Below, in pieces: positions 26,927 to 36,316 of a stretch of DNA of 63,641 bases (position 1 is its first letter; the number at the start of each line of letters is the position of its first letter). The notes under the pieces were generated by a model. It searched no databases. It had not been told where the DNA came from and saw only the letters and a list, made by a program, of their open reading frames with translations. The stretch comes from an uncultured Clostridia bacterium (GTDB lineage Bacteria; Bacillota; Clostridia; Christensenellales; CAG-917). Location: assembly GCA_947581925.1 (NCBI GenBank), contig CANPWB010000007.1, positions 1-63,641 of the forward strand. Direction: 5' to 3'. The translations under genes and the position numbers were made by a program.

Positions 26927-27494
26927 ATATCGCTCCCATCCTTTCCATTATTTTTGTAAGCCTCTCAAGCGGCAACCCCACAATGTTTGAGTAGCTCCCC
27001 CTGTAGCCCTCGACGACTTCGCCGTCCTGTATGCCGTAGGCGCCCGCCTTGTCGAGAGGTTTCTTTTCACGCACGTAACGTTCTATTTCCGCCTCGCTCA
27101 TACGCTTGAATTTGACGCGTGAGCGCACCGAGAAGGTGCGCCTCTCTCCCCCGTACAGCACAGTGACCCCCGTATATACGGTGTGCCACTTGCCCTCGAG
27201 CTCGCCGAGCATTTCCCTTGCCCTATCCTCCGTATGCGGCTTGCCGTACAGCTTGCCCCGCGCATATACAACGGTATCGCTGCCAATGACGCACGCGCCT
27301 TCCGCCTTCACGCCCGCCGCCTTTCTTTCGGACAGCTCTTTTACAAGCGCCGCAGGATCGTCGATATGGATATCCTCGTCTATATCCGCGGGTATCACGT
27401 CGAATTTCAACCCCAAACTTTCAAGCAACTCCTTCCTGCGGGGAGAGGCGGAGGCCAGCACGATATGCGCCCTTTGCAAGTACTTTTCGCCCAT
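26913..27494 (-). CDS. maf: Maf nucleotide pyrophosphatase
   Basis: 193 aa from the ATG at 27494, which overlaps the ppx stop as TGATG. It starts with the family motif LASASPRRKELLESLG; ADIDED, then IGSDTVVY (catalytic Asp) and AREMLGELEGK follow. The enzyme hydrolyses non-canonical or modified nucleoside triphosphates to monophosphates, and is linked to division and shape genes in many Firmicutes. It lies between ppx and mreB in one operon. Confidence 0.92.
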   Translation of the reverse strand: MGEKYLQRAHIVLASASPRRKELLESLGLKFDVIPADIDEDIHIDDPAALVKELSERKAAGVKAEGACVIGSDTVVYARGKLYGKPHTEDRAREMLGELEGKWHTVYTGVTVLYGGERRTFSVRSRVKFKRMSEAEIERYVREKKPLDKAGAYGIQDGEVVEGYRGSYSNIVGLPLERLTKIMERMGAIYVNS

Positions 27495-29014
27495 CACAGG
27501 ATCTCAAGGTTTTTGCCGTACGCCATCTTGAAATCGCCCGCCGCGCTCATCGCGTCCTTTATCTCGAGCGAGCAATCCGAGCCGTACTCCACTTCCGTCT
27601 TGACTATGACGCTGTCTCCAAGCACGTCGCAATTGATGCTTTTGATGACTCCGCTCTGCGAGCGGTCGAAGCTCTCCGCAATGCGTAAGATAACGCTGAG
27701 TTTCTTTATTGCCTCCGCGTCATCTACGGTGATCATATCCTTATACTTGAGCAAGTCGTCGCGATTGAACTCCGCCTTCCTGTGCCCGACAGCGACGAAA
27801 GACGCGAGCACGATATCCTTGTGCGACACGCCGTACAGGTTGGAGTTGAGAATTATATACTGCGAGTGCAGCTGGTGGTTGTAATATTTTATGCGCATAC
27901 CGCTGTCGTGCAGCAGCGCGGCTATTTTGAGCACCTTGACGTACGCCCTGGGCATCTTGTGCAACACCTTGAGCTGTTTGAAAAGCTGCACGCTCAATTG
28001 ATAGACGTGCTCCGCATGCGGGATGTTGATGTCGAAATACTTCATCTGCGTGTAGATGGAGTGCCCCAAGACGTCGCTCAAAGGTCTGTCCACTATGCTC
28101 GGCACCGCATATCTGAACATCGCGCCTTCTCTCAAGCCGCATCCGCTTATCGTTATCTTCGAGAACTCGAAACGGTTGAGCACCGCCTTCATGACGGCAA
28201 GCGCGCTCGGAAAGATGTCCGCCCTGCCGCTGGAGAGCCCCTTTATCTTCATAGTGCTGTCGAGGTCGAGTTTCTTTATCGTATTGTAGATGTTTTCAAA
28301 CTCCGTCGTGCCAAGCTCATAGTTGTGGGTCATATTGAAGGGGTATTTGCGTATAAGCCTGCTTATCCTGCCGAGGTTTCTGAAGCTGCCGCCCACGCCC
28401 ACGAGCGTGGTATCCGGCTCCACGCTGTCAAGCCAGGATATCTTGCCAAGTTGCTCCCCTATGAACTCCTCTATCTTCGCCGCCCTCTCCTGCGGAGTGG
28501 AGCCGTCCGATCTGAAGAGGTCGGTGAGCGTGACCGCGCCGAAGGGCAGCGTCTCGTAATTTATCAGATTGCGGCGATTATAGTAGATGAGGTTGGTGGA
28601 GCCGCCGCCCATCTCCATGATGAGCCCTTTGGGGATATCCATGGAGTTTATTACGCCTTGATAGACGAGCATAGCCTGCTCCTCCACGCTGAGCACTTTT
28701 ATCTTTATGCCGCAGGTCATCGCGACTTCGTCAAGGAAACTCTTCTGATTTTTGGCGCGACGCACAGCCGCCGTCGCATACGCAAATATCTTGTCCACCT
28801 GATTTGCGTCGCAAAGGCGTCTGAACATGGTGAGGGTCTTTATCGTCTGCGCAATGCGCTGAGGCTTGATAAAGCCGTCCCAATCCATATCCTGTCCGAG
28901 CCGTACTGTCTCCTTGAGCTCGTCAAAGACGACGAAATAACCGCCGTCAAGCACGTTGACAAGCACGAGTCTCGCGGAGTTTGACCCAAGGTCGATGATT
29001 GCGATTTTTTCCAT
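27494..29014 (-). CDS. Ppx/GppA exopolyphosphatase family protein
   Basis: 506 aa with the N-terminal actin-like fold (IIDLGSNSARLVLV, then EMGGGSTNLIYYN), and the C-terminal HD-like domain (LLHDSGMRIKYYNHQLHSQYIILN) found in longer members. It is likely to hydrolyse polyphosphate or pppGpp; the sequence does not decide which. A good ribosome-binding site (AGGAGAG) precedes the ATG. It leads the ppx-maf-mreB operon from its own promoter. Confidence 0.88.
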   Translation of the reverse strand: MEKIAIIDLGSNSARLVLVNVLDGGYFVVFDELKETVRLGQDMDWDGFIKPQRIAQTIKTLTMFRRLCDANQVDKIFAYATAAVRRAKNQKSFLDEVAMTCGIKIKVLSVEEQAMLVYQGVINSMDIPKGLIMEMGGGSTNLIYYNRRNLINYETLPFGAVTLTDLFRSDGSTPQERAAKIEEFIGEQLGKISWLDSVEPDTTLVGVGGSFRNLGRISRLIRKYPFNMTHNYELGTTEFENIYNTIKKLDLDSTMKIKGLSSGRADIFPSALAVMKAVLNRFEFSKITISGCGLREGAMFRYAVPSIVDRPLSDVLGHSIYTQMKYFDINIPHAEHVYQLSVQLFKQLKVLHKMPRAYVKVLKIAALLHDSGMRIKYYNHQLHSQYIILNSNLYGVSHKDIVLASFVAVGHRKAEFNRDDLLKYKDMITVDDAEAIKKLSVILRIAESFDRSQSGVIKSINCDVLGDSVIVKTEVEYGSDCSLEIKDAMSAAGDFKMAYGKNLEIL

Positions 29015-29123
29015 ATTTCTCTCCTAAAGCTACGGGCTTAGAGCCCTTTCAAATGCAAGATGTACGGACGCTACGAAAACACACACGCGCCCGAGCGCGC
29101 GCTATCGACATATCCGTACATAG

Positions 29124-29151
29124 ATTATAGCTGATAAACTAACTGTTGTAA
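29124..29151 (-). promoter_or_regulatory. Promoter and structured leader of the ppx operon
   Basis: Minus strand TTACAA (29151-29146), 16 bases, consensus TATAAT (29129-29124). The ~100-base leader that follows contains a long stem closed by GTACGGA (29119-29113) with TCCGTAC (29068-29062) and then GGCT/AGCC before the ribosome-binding site. Confidence 0.6.
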
Positions 29152-29173
29152 ATACCCAATTTTAGGTTTTTTC

Positions 29174-29542
29174 TCAACATTTTTTAAGGGTTTTTGTAAA
29201 AAGCGACCCTATCGCGACCGCCGTAAGAAAGCCTCCGAACAGCTTTCTCAAAAGCTCTCCCTCGAGATATGTCGCGGCGTACGCGGCAAGCGCGGAGCTT
29301 ATCAGCGCGGGGACAAGCACGACAAGAATTCCATCAAGGCGGAGCAGTCCGCTCTTTGCATGCAGCACGAGCGCGCCCGCCCCCGACGGCAAAAACGCGA
29401 GCAAGTTCGCATACTGCGCCGTAAGCTGCCCCACGCCGAGCGCAAGCACGAGTATGGGGAGAGTGAGCGTGCCGCCGCCCATCCCCATTCCCGCGAGCAC
29501 CCCGCCCGCAAGTCCCGCCAAGATGTAAAACACAACTTTCAT
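29174..29542 (-). CDS. TSUP (TauE/SafE) half-size permease
   Basis: 122 aa with about four membrane segments. It starts LAGLAGGVLAGMGMGGGTL, the Gly-rich motif of the TSUP family, and continues with ALGVGQLTAQYANL. Full-length members are about 250 aa with two such halves; this gene and its upstream neighbour are each one half. They probably form a heterodimer that moves an organic or sulfur-containing anion. Confidence 0.8.
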   Translation of the reverse strand: MKVVFYILAGLAGGVLAGMGMGGGTLTLPILVLALGVGQLTAQYANLLAFLPSGAGALVLHAKSGLLRLDGILVVLVPALISSALAAYAATYLEGELLRKLFGGFLTAVAIGSLFTKTLKKC

Positions 29543-29627
29543 TTTCTATATTTCCTCATTTCAACCGTTTAGACTGCCGATTTTTAACTATTTCAACCTA
29601 TTTTCATCTTCAAATCGAAAACATTCT

Positions 29628-30062
29628 TTACCCCATCATCATCTTTATGCCCGAAAACAGCATGAGCCCGTAAAACACAAAGGACAGCCACTCGGCGGGT
29701 ATCTTTTTCAAGAGTATCGCGCCAATGAGCCCGCCGATAAAGACTCCTATGGAAGTCGGCAACACGACGGACATATCGAATGTCGCTTTGAGCGAGTACA
29801 CGATTACGCTTATCGCGCACAGCGGCAGTATGAGGGCTATCGCCGCGGCGTGGGCGCTCTTGTCGTCATAGCCGAGTATGAAGGTGAGAGCGGGGACGGC
29901 AAGCATGCCTCCTCCCGCGCCGAAAATGCCGTTGACTCCGCCCAAAAGCACGCCTACAAAGGCGGCGAAAACGCTCCTTTTGACGCGGCTCGATTTGGAC
30001 GGCGAAGAATATTTGCCAGCCCCCGAGGCAATTATAGATTTCGGTATGAAAAACGCGCTCAT
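29628..30062 (-). CDS. TSUP (TauE/SafE) half-size permease, partner
   Basis: 144 aa from the ATG at 30062; a longer reading from 30143 would overlap the promoter of the divergent gene. No convincing ribosome-binding site marks either start. The core is VGVLLGGVNGIFGAGGGMLAVPALTFILGY with a second glycine-rich helix (VFIGGLIGAILLKKI). The Gly motif FGAGGGM matches the TSUP signature. It is the N-terminal-type half, 85 bases before the second half-size gene on the same strand. Confidence 0.75.
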   Translation of the reverse strand: MSAFFIPKSIIASGAGKYSSPSKSSRVKRSVFAAFVGVLLGGVNGIFGAGGGMLAVPALTFILGYDDKSAHAAAIALILPLCAISVIVYSLKATFDMSVVLPTSIGVFIGGLIGAILLKKIPAEWLSFVFYGLMLFSGIKMMMG

Positions 30063-30104
30063 TTTTAATAGTTTTATAATTTTTGCGGAAAGTATGTTTT
30101 TTGA

Positions 30105-30133
30105 TTGCAAAAATTTTTGTTTTGTATTAGAAT
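30105..30133 (+). promoter_or_regulatory. Promoter of the modular surface protein, with two leader hairpins
   Basis: TTGCAA (30105-30110), 17 bases, TAGAAT (30128-30133). The leader holds two perfect short hairpins: TATGCGC-GA-GCGCATA (30149-30164) and CGGGGG-N5-CCCCCG (30188-30204). Confidence 0.6.
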
Positions 30134-30224
30134 AACAAATCATATGCCTATGCGCGAGCGCATACGTGTATGAAATTCGGCAAAAAACGGGGGTACCTCC
30201 CCCGAAGAACTTAATAGGTTTGGT

Positions 30225-33200
30225 ATGAACAAGAAGAAAACTGTAGTTTTATCACTCTTACTCGTTGTGATCGTCGCTCTGACGTCATGCCTGCTTTACG
30301 CTTGCGATCCCGCAAACACCCCCGAGGAGCCCGAAAAGCTCGAGCCTACCGAGGGACTGCTCATTCAAAACGGCGATTTCAAGATGGTTGACGAGACCGC
30401 GACGTCCTATCCCCGCTCCATGAACAACTGGTCGGGCTCAAAGATGTACTCCTCAAGCTCCTTCCGCGACGACGTCATCGCGGGCGTGATAAGTCTTGAC
30501 AGCGCGCTCTACGCCGCAAACAAACAGGCGTGGGACGACGCGGACGAAACGCTCAAAGCAAAACTCACGACGGGCGGCCACGGCGACGATAAGGACGAAA
30601 ACAAGAACGTCCTCATGATATATCAGCCCAAAGAGTCCAAGGATGAGAACGACAAGGCTCAGCACGGCCCCACCGCATACGGCTACACGTCGGCAAGTTT
30701 CACGCTGTCCAAAGGCTCCTACTATAAGCTGAGCGTGGACGTGCTCACCTACAACATCGCGGGCACCCTCGACGACAAAGGCGAGCAATTAAAGACCGCC
30801 GAGCCGGGCGCGCGCATCTATGTCAGCTCAAATACCTATGCGGAGTTCGCCGCAATAGACACAAAGGGCGAGTGGAAAACGTACGAGATCTACATCGAGA
30901 CGTCTCCCACCTCCTCAACAAGCCTCACCGTGCAACTCGGCCTCGGCAAGTACAACGCGTCCTATTCGGACGGACTCACCGCGGGCTATGCCTTCTTTGA
31001 CAACCTCTCTCTCAAGAAACTTGTGAAAGAGGCGGACAACGAGGACATAAAGGACGACGACGTTGCCAACCTCAAAGTCAAAGATCCTCAGACGGAATAC
31101 AAAAACGCCGTAAAAGCCGAGGAGGAAAGCGGCGGCAAACTTACTGTCGCAGGCAAGGAAGTCATCGCAAGCACCACCACTCTCAAAGTGCCCAACGGTC
31201 GTTTCGATTTCGGCTCCTACAATCTGTCCTCCTCCGGCGTTCCCAACTCCTGGACGCACGTGACGGGCAACAGCGGCAAGGACGACGCGGCTCCTACGGG
31301 TCTCGGCTACAACGCCATCGTCGACGCGACGAAATTCGCGGAAAATTACAGGAAATATTCTCCCAGCTACAAGACCAAGAGTGACGCGAATGAAGAGTCG
31401 ACCTACTACCCCGCTGATGTTTTTGGGTCTCCCTTCAACTTTGACCCGTTTAAAGATTATACGGGCGGCGTGGGCAAAAACGTATTCATGCTCTCGCAAC
31501 AGCTCATGACCGCGCAGGGCATCCGCTCTTCGCGCTCAATAACCATTGAAAAAGGAAAGACATACGCTCTCAAGATAAGCCTGCGTGCCGTACAGATAAG
31601 AGGCGCGGGCGTCTCCCTCATCCTCTCCGGATCGGACGGCAAGGACATCGTGATAGAGGGCATCGCGCAACATAAACTCAACAACGCGTATATCGGCGGC
31701 TACAGGCTCTACGACCTTACTAACGGATATACTATGTCCGATGAGCAAAACCTAGGCGAGACCACGGGGTGGATAGATTACACTTTCTACATCAAGGGCA
31801 ACGATTTCAAGGACTACAGCTACAATCTTGCCATATGGCTCGGCACGGAAGGCACCTCGAGCAACACTTCGGTGACCTATCGCAACCTGTCTCAAAACTC
31901 CAACTCCACGACATACTTGGCAAACGGCACGTTCTCGACGGGCTGGGTGTTCATCGACGAGTTGACTCTCACCGAGGGCGTCACTATCCCCTCGGCAGAA
32001 ACCGACACCGTCAAGAAAGTCACCGCCGAGAATAACAAGCTCAAATTCGATGCGAGCAATATTAAGCTTACAAATGTGGAGCAAGTCGGCGCCATAGTAG
32101 ACTTGACAAGTGAAGAAAACGACCTCGACACCTATTTGGAAGGTTCGGGCGGATCTTCGTTTACAACGAAAGACGTGGTGACTCCCGTCGACGGCGGCGC
32201 TCCAAAAAATTGGAAGAGCAACTTCGACGCCTCCGACATTGAAAATCCCCGCATTGCGGGCTTCGTGAAAGAAGGCGTTGTGGACATCTCGGACGAGGCG
32301 AAATTCACGCAAGAGCTCGGCGCATATCCCGGTCTGCCCTACGCAAATATGCCAAACCCGAAAGCATATGCTATATATGCTTCACAAGACAGCTACTATG
32401 AAGTGGAATCCGCGCCCATCACCATAAAGGCGAACAAATTCTACCGCGTATCCTTCTGGCTCAAGACAGTTGACGTCAAGGACACGAGCGGTGCATACGT
32501 CTATGTGTTGAACAAGACTGCGCAGGCGGAAAACAAGGAAAAGAACGGCAAGGACGACGAGGTAATTCTCACCTCCATAACCCGCATAAACACCGACGAC
32601 TATGACGAGTATCTCAACGATTGGGTGGAGATCAATCTCATCTTCCGCGGCGCTGTGAATAAAGACACCGAGATAGCGCTCAAACTCACGCTGGGCACGG
32701 GCAACCGCTATGCGACGACCACGCTCACGAGCGGCGCAGTGTATGTGACAAACTTCAATATGGCGGATCTGACCTATGCAAACTACACGGGCACATCCTC
32801 CTCCACCTACACAAAGACCTGCGACCTCTCGACGTCCTACACCTATCAATTCACAAACGGCAGCTTTGACAACTACGACCTCGACGACGAGAACCTTGAC
32901 GCTACGCTTGAAGAGAATTATCTCTACAACCAAAGCGTCCCCGCAATGCCTGACAGCTGGGACATCAGCGACGAGACAGTTGAAAAGAACAAAACCGACA
33001 AAAATCTGTATGCCGGCATAATCCAGCTTAAAGAGGACGCCGAAGAGGGTCAACCCGAAAACTTCTTCTACTCCTCCTCCACGCAAGCCGAGACCGCAAC
33101 GGGCTTGCCCGCCGCATTCTTCAACAACTTCTACGGCGACAAGCAAAGCGCAGACTATTACAATGAACTCAATATGAAGTCCATCGCGGGACCCAACGTC

Positions 33201-34892
33201 CTTGCGATAGGCAGCAAGTCCGCCGACGAAAAGTTTGCGATAGGTTTCACCTCCACAAGCTTCACGCTTTCGGCAAACACCTACAACGTGCTCTCGCTCT
33301 ATGCCAAGACCTACGGTCCCACAAAGGCGAGCATACGTTTGACAGGCGAGGCTTCCGGCTCCGGCAACAACGGCGGTTCAAACAACTTCCTCATCGAGAG
33401 CTCATCGACGGAAGGCACAGGCTGGACGAAGTATGTATTCTTCATCAAAGTCGGCAAGAGCAGCGTTTCTTTGAAACTCAACTTGTGGCTTGGCGAGGAT
33501 GTGAAATACATCGCCGACGAGGACGACGACAACTATGATACAGCAGTCGAAAACGCGAAGTCCGCAGGACACGTATTCTTTGACAACATCTCCTCCTACA
33601 CATTAGAGGACGAGGACAAGTACGACGAAGCGCTCAAACAAGAAAACGCCAACCATTCCCAAGTCAAAGAGCTCGACTTCCAGATCGACAGCTTTGACCC
33701 GCTTTCCGGCTCCGTCGATTCACGCAGGACGCTCACATCTCCCAGCGGTTGGAGCGGCGCCGCAGGCACAAATCAATCCTCTTCCAACACGAAGAGCGGC
33801 ATAATCTTCACGGGCAGCGCCAGCTATTACGAGACGGAGCCTTTGGACGGCGTCTCGTACGTAAAGTTGCTCGGCAAGGATTACAACGCCGACGACATCA
33901 CTGTCTCCGAGGATGAAAAGAACGAGTATCTTGAAAAACATCCCGACCTCGGCAACACAGAGGATTATCTCGTGCGCGAACAGATCGTTCAAGAAAAGAT
34001 AAAAGACTTGAAGATGAACAACTGGATCCCCGTCGAACAGCTCACGGGCGTTCACGGCGCGCACAGCGGCGACCATATGCTGGTCATCAACAACACTACA
34101 AAGAGCGCGTACACCTACACCTCTTCCTCCAACACTTTGAAGAACAACTCGGTGTACAAAATAAGCGTCTTTATGCGCACATACGGGCTCAACAACTCCA
34201 AGAACGACGACGATTTCAAGGACGCCACAACCCCTGAACAGGCCGAAGCGCTGCGCAAAGAGAAAGAGATCGGCGCGTATATCGAGCTGTATCTCGGCTC
34301 CGCAAACGAAACGGGCAACGAGTTCGCATTCAAGGCTGTCACCTCCTCCGAGTGGACGGAGTACTCCTTCTATGTGCAAACGCAAGACGAGGACGTGACT
34401 TCTGTCACGCTCAGGCTCTCGCTCGGCAGATACATCAATAAGGACGTCGACGGCAAGTCCGTCACAAACGGCTTGACGACAGGCTACGCGATGTTTGACG
34501 ATATCTCCATCACCGAGATCACAGAGAACGGCGACGAGGAATTCACCGCTGCGCAAAACAAGCTCGATCCCGATAACACCGCTTACGACGAGGAGTACGC
34601 CAAGACTCACCTCGCGCGCAAAGTAGCCTCTTCTGAGAGCGGCTCTCCCACAGAGTCCGAGACCAACACCGAGACTCCCAAGAGCTCCTTCAACCTCGAC
34701 TACCTCTGGTGGATGATACCGACCATCGTGCTCGGACTTGTCATCATCATCGTGCTCGTAGTGTTCGTCGTCCGTAAGATACGCAAGGCGACGCCCAACA
34801 AGCCCGCCAAGATCAAGAAAGCGCCCGTCCCGACGGCCACCGCTCAAGCGCTCGACGAGAAACACGACCGCTACGACCAAGACAAAGACTGA
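30225..34892 (+). CDS. Large modular surface lipoprotein with C-terminal membrane anchor
   Basis: 1555 aa. The signal peptide ends in LLYACDP, a lipobox-like site (Cys at about 27) similar to that of the lipoprotein hydrolase at 13.6 kb. Five modules of about 290 residues follow, recognised by recurrent cores near residues 126, 417, 713, 990 and 1283 (for example TSASFTLSKGSYYKLSVDV, STSFTLSANTYNVLSLYAK, SSSNTLKNNSVYKISVFMR). Each module starts near an NGDF/NGSFD string and ends in a strand such as FFDNLSLKK or MFDDISITE. This is the pattern of carbohydrate-binding beta-sandwich modules (CBM4/9-like). A membrane segment (about 1492-1515) and a Lys-rich cytoplasmic tail close the protein. Likely a surface glycan-binding or adhesion protein; no catalytic domain is seen. 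Confidence 0.78.
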   Translation: MNKKKTVVLSLLLVVIVALTSCLLYACDPANTPEEPEKLEPTEGLLIQNGDFKMVDETATSYPRSMNNWSGSKMYSSSSFRDDVIAGVISLDSALYAANKQAWDDADETLKAKLTTGGHGDDKDENKNVLMIYQPKESKDENDKAQHGPTAYGYTSASFTLSKGSYYKLSVDVLTYNIAGTLDDKGEQLKTAEPGARIYVSSNTYAEFAAIDTKGEWKTYEIYIETSPTSSTSLTVQLGLGKYNASYSDGLTAGYAFFDNLSLKKLVKEADNEDIKDDDVANLKVKDPQTEYKNAVKAEEESGGKLTVAGKEVIASTTTLKVPNGRFDFGSYNLSSSGVPNSWTHVTGNSGKDDAAPTGLGYNAIVDATKFAENYRKYSPSYKTKSDANEESTYYPADVFGSPFNFDPFKDYTGGVGKNVFMLSQQLMTAQGIRSSRSITIEKGKTYALKISLRAVQIRGAGVSLILSGSDGKDIVIEGIAQHKLNNAYIGGYRLYDLTNGYTMSDEQNLGETTGWIDYTFYIKGNDFKDYSYNLAIWLGTEGTSSNTSVTYRNLSQNSNSTTYLANGTFSTGWVFIDELTLTEGVTIPSAETDTVKKVTAENNKLKFDASNIKLTNVEQVGAIVDLTSEENDLDTYLEGSGGSSFTTKDVVTPVDGGAPKNWKSNFDASDIENPRIAGFVKEGVVDISDEAKFTQELGAYPGLPYANMPNPKAYAIYASQDSYYEVESAPITIKANKFYRVSFWLKTVDVKDTSGAYVYVLNKTAQAENKEKNGKDDEVILTSITRINTDDYDEYLNDWVEINLIFRGAVNKDTEIALKLTLGTGNRYATTTLTSGAVYVTNFNMADLTYANYTGTSSSTYTKTCDLSTSYTYQFTNGSFDNYDLDDENLDATLEENYLYNQSVPAMPDSWDISDETVEKNKTDKNLYAGIIQLKEDAEEGQPENFFYSSSTQAETATGLPAAFFNNFYGDKQSADYYNELNMKSIAGPNVLAIGSKSADEKFAIGFTSTSFTLSANTYNVLSLYAKTYGPTKASIRLTGEASGSGNNGGSNNFLIESSSTEGTGWTKYVFFIKVGKSSVSLKLNLWLGEDVKYIADEDDDNYDTAVENAKSAGHVFFDNISSYTLEDEDKYDEALKQENANHSQVKELDFQIDSFDPLSGSVDSRRTLTSPSGWSGAAGTNQSSSNTKSGIIFTGSASYYETEPLDGVSYVKLLGKDYNADDITVSEDEKNEYLEKHPDLGNTEDYLVREQIVQEKIKDLKMNNWIPVEQLTGVHGAHSGDHMLVINNTTKSAYTYTSSSNTLKNNSVYKISVFMRTYGLNNSKNDDDFKDATTPEQAEALRKEKEIGAYIELYLGSANETGNEFAFKAVTSSEWTEYSFYVQTQDEDVTSVTLRLSLGRYINKDVDGKSVTNGLTTGYAMFDDISITEITENGDEEFTAAQNKLDPDNTAYDEEYAKTHLARKVASSESGSPTESETNTETPKSSFNLDYLWWMIPTIVLGLVIIIVLVVFVVRKIRKATPNKPAKIKKAPVPTATAQALDEKHDRYDQDKD

Positions 34893-34914
34893 CGCGCTTT
34901 AAAGTCATTATGCA

Positions 34915-34952
34915 AAAAACTCCCTTGCCCCTCTCGGCAAGGGAGTTTTTTG
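34915..34952 (+). terminator. Intrinsic terminator after the surface protein
   Basis: A long perfect stem, AAAAAACTCCCTTGCC with GGCAAGGGAGTTTTTT, starts about 23 bases after the stop codon. Confidence 0.9.
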
Positions 34953-35260
34953 TTCTTTTATTTGTGGGCTGCGCGCCCACACTGCGGCAAGGGGTTTCAC
35001 CCCCTGCACCCCAAGCTAAAAACGCGAGCTAGGCAAATACTTGCCGTCGCTCGCGTTTTTTGATTTGTGTGTAAGTGTCAAACTCCTGCGTGAGAGCTTG
35101 ATATTGACGGACGTATTATCTGAGTGGTTAACGTCACCTTAGTCTTAGCGTCATCGGGGTCCCCATAATAATGAGCGTAGCGAATTTTATGGGGTAAAAT
35201 CGGGGTCCCCGCAAAATTACGCAGTGATTTTGTGGGGTAAATAAGCGGACTCCTCGCCCA
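34953..35260. repeat. Repeat cluster before the DUF421 gene
   Basis: Contains, in reversed orientation, a family B hairpin (about 35018-35065) with its TCAAACTCCTGCGTGAGAG neighbour, then two family A palindromes in tandem (35156-35195, 35201-35238). No gene seen. Confidence 0.75.
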
Positions 35261-35302
35261 CATACAATACATAATTTTCAAAATGTTGCCAAAAATAGCT
35301 GT

Positions 35303-36316
35303 ATGCTGAATTTGTTTTTGAGATGTCTTATACTCTACTTTTTCCTGCTGCTGGCTATGCGGCTCATGGGCAAGCGACAGCTTGGGGAGCTGCAACCCTT
35401 CGAGCTCGCAATCACGCTTGTCGCGAGCGAGCTTGTGTGTATCCCTATGGCGGACGCTACGATACCCATAATCTACGGCATAATTCCCGTGTTCTCGCTC
35501 TTCCTCGTGCACATAATCATCACCAAACTCGCTACGAAGAGCGTACGCTTCCGCAAATTTTTGAATGGCAAGCCCGTCATACTCATCAAGGACGGCAACA
35601 TTTTGCCCGACGTGATGAAGGAGCTGAATATGAACATCGACGACATCATGGAGGCGCTGCGCGGCAACGGCTATTTCAGTCCCTCCGACGTTGAATACGC
35701 CATACTCGAGACCAACGGCTCACTCACGGTGCTGCCGAAGTCTCAAAACAAGCCTCTCTCCGCCGAGGACGTAGGCATATCCCTTCCCAAGGCGCAGATA
35801 CCCGTCACGGTCATAATGGAAGGCGAATTCCTGGGCGAGAACCTCTCAAAGCTGGAGGGCGTCACGAAGGAGCGTATGCTCACCCTGCTCGACCGCTTGA
35901 ATATGCGCCAGCATGAGGTGCTCGTGCTGCTTGTGGCGGGAGAGGACGTATTCCTTCAACCGTACCGCGGCAACTTCATCACAGCGACCCTTTCAAGCGA
36001 CGAGGACGCCGATACCGGAGTGTCCGTGTATGACGCGACTATGCCCGACGAACAGCCCGACGAAGGCGGCGAATACGTCCGCGACGACTCTATGCCCGCC
36101 CAAAACATATTGACAGGCGCAAGCGGCACGGACGGTGAAAACACCGCGGCGCAGGGCTCAGAAACCGAACAGAATGAAAGTTCAAACAATGCCACATCCG
36201 GCCAAAATACGACCGACGAAGGCGAGGAGAACGCGTCTGAAAGTGCAAACGCCTCGGACGAAAACACATCGGGCGAAAATGACTCGAGCGACGATCCAAA
36301 GGAGAAAAAGCAATGA
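35303..36316 (+). CDS. DUF421 (YetF-like) membrane protein with acidic tail
   Basis: 337 aa. Three N-terminal membrane segments hold the family motif MRLMGKRQLGELQPFELAI, followed by the DUF421 domain (KPVILIKDGNILPDVMKEL, then MNIDDIMEALRGNGYF). The last ~100 residues are a disordered, Ser/Asn/Glu/Thr-rich tail (ENTAAQGSETEQNESSNN...) not typical of the family. YetF-type proteins are of unknown function, linked to the sporulation-associated membrane. Stop overlaps the next gene as ATGA. The start lacks a strong ribosome-binding site. Confidence 0.85.
   Translation: MLNLFLRCLILYFFLLLAMRLMGKRQLGELQPFELAITLVASELVCIPMADATIPIIYGIIPVFSLFLVHIIITKLATKSVRFRKFLNGKPVILIKDGNILPDVMKELNMNIDDIMEALRGNGYFSPSDVEYAILETNGSLTVLPKSQNKPLSAEDVGISLPKAQIPVTVIMEGEFLGENLSKLEGVTKERMLTLLDRLNMRQHEVLVLLVAGEDVFLQPYRGNFITATLSSDEDADTGVSVYDATMPDEQPDEGGEYVRDDSMPAQNILTGASGTDGENTAAQGSETEQNESSNNATSGQNTTDEGEENASESANASDENTSGENDSSDDPKEKKQ

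Noticed and set aside
27782-28984. 400-codon rightward reading antisense to the ppx gene
   Set aside because: The ppx gene on the other strand has clear family motifs; this is a shadow caused by GC-rich codons.
33720-34880. 386-codon leftward reading antisense to the surface protein
   Set aside because: Shadow of the modular surface gene; no domains and no ribosome-binding site.
35303-36316. Reading the acidic tail of the DUF421 protein as a separate gene
   Set aside because: It is continuous with the DUF421 frame, has no start or ribosome-binding site of its own, and ends coupled to the DUF4363 gene.
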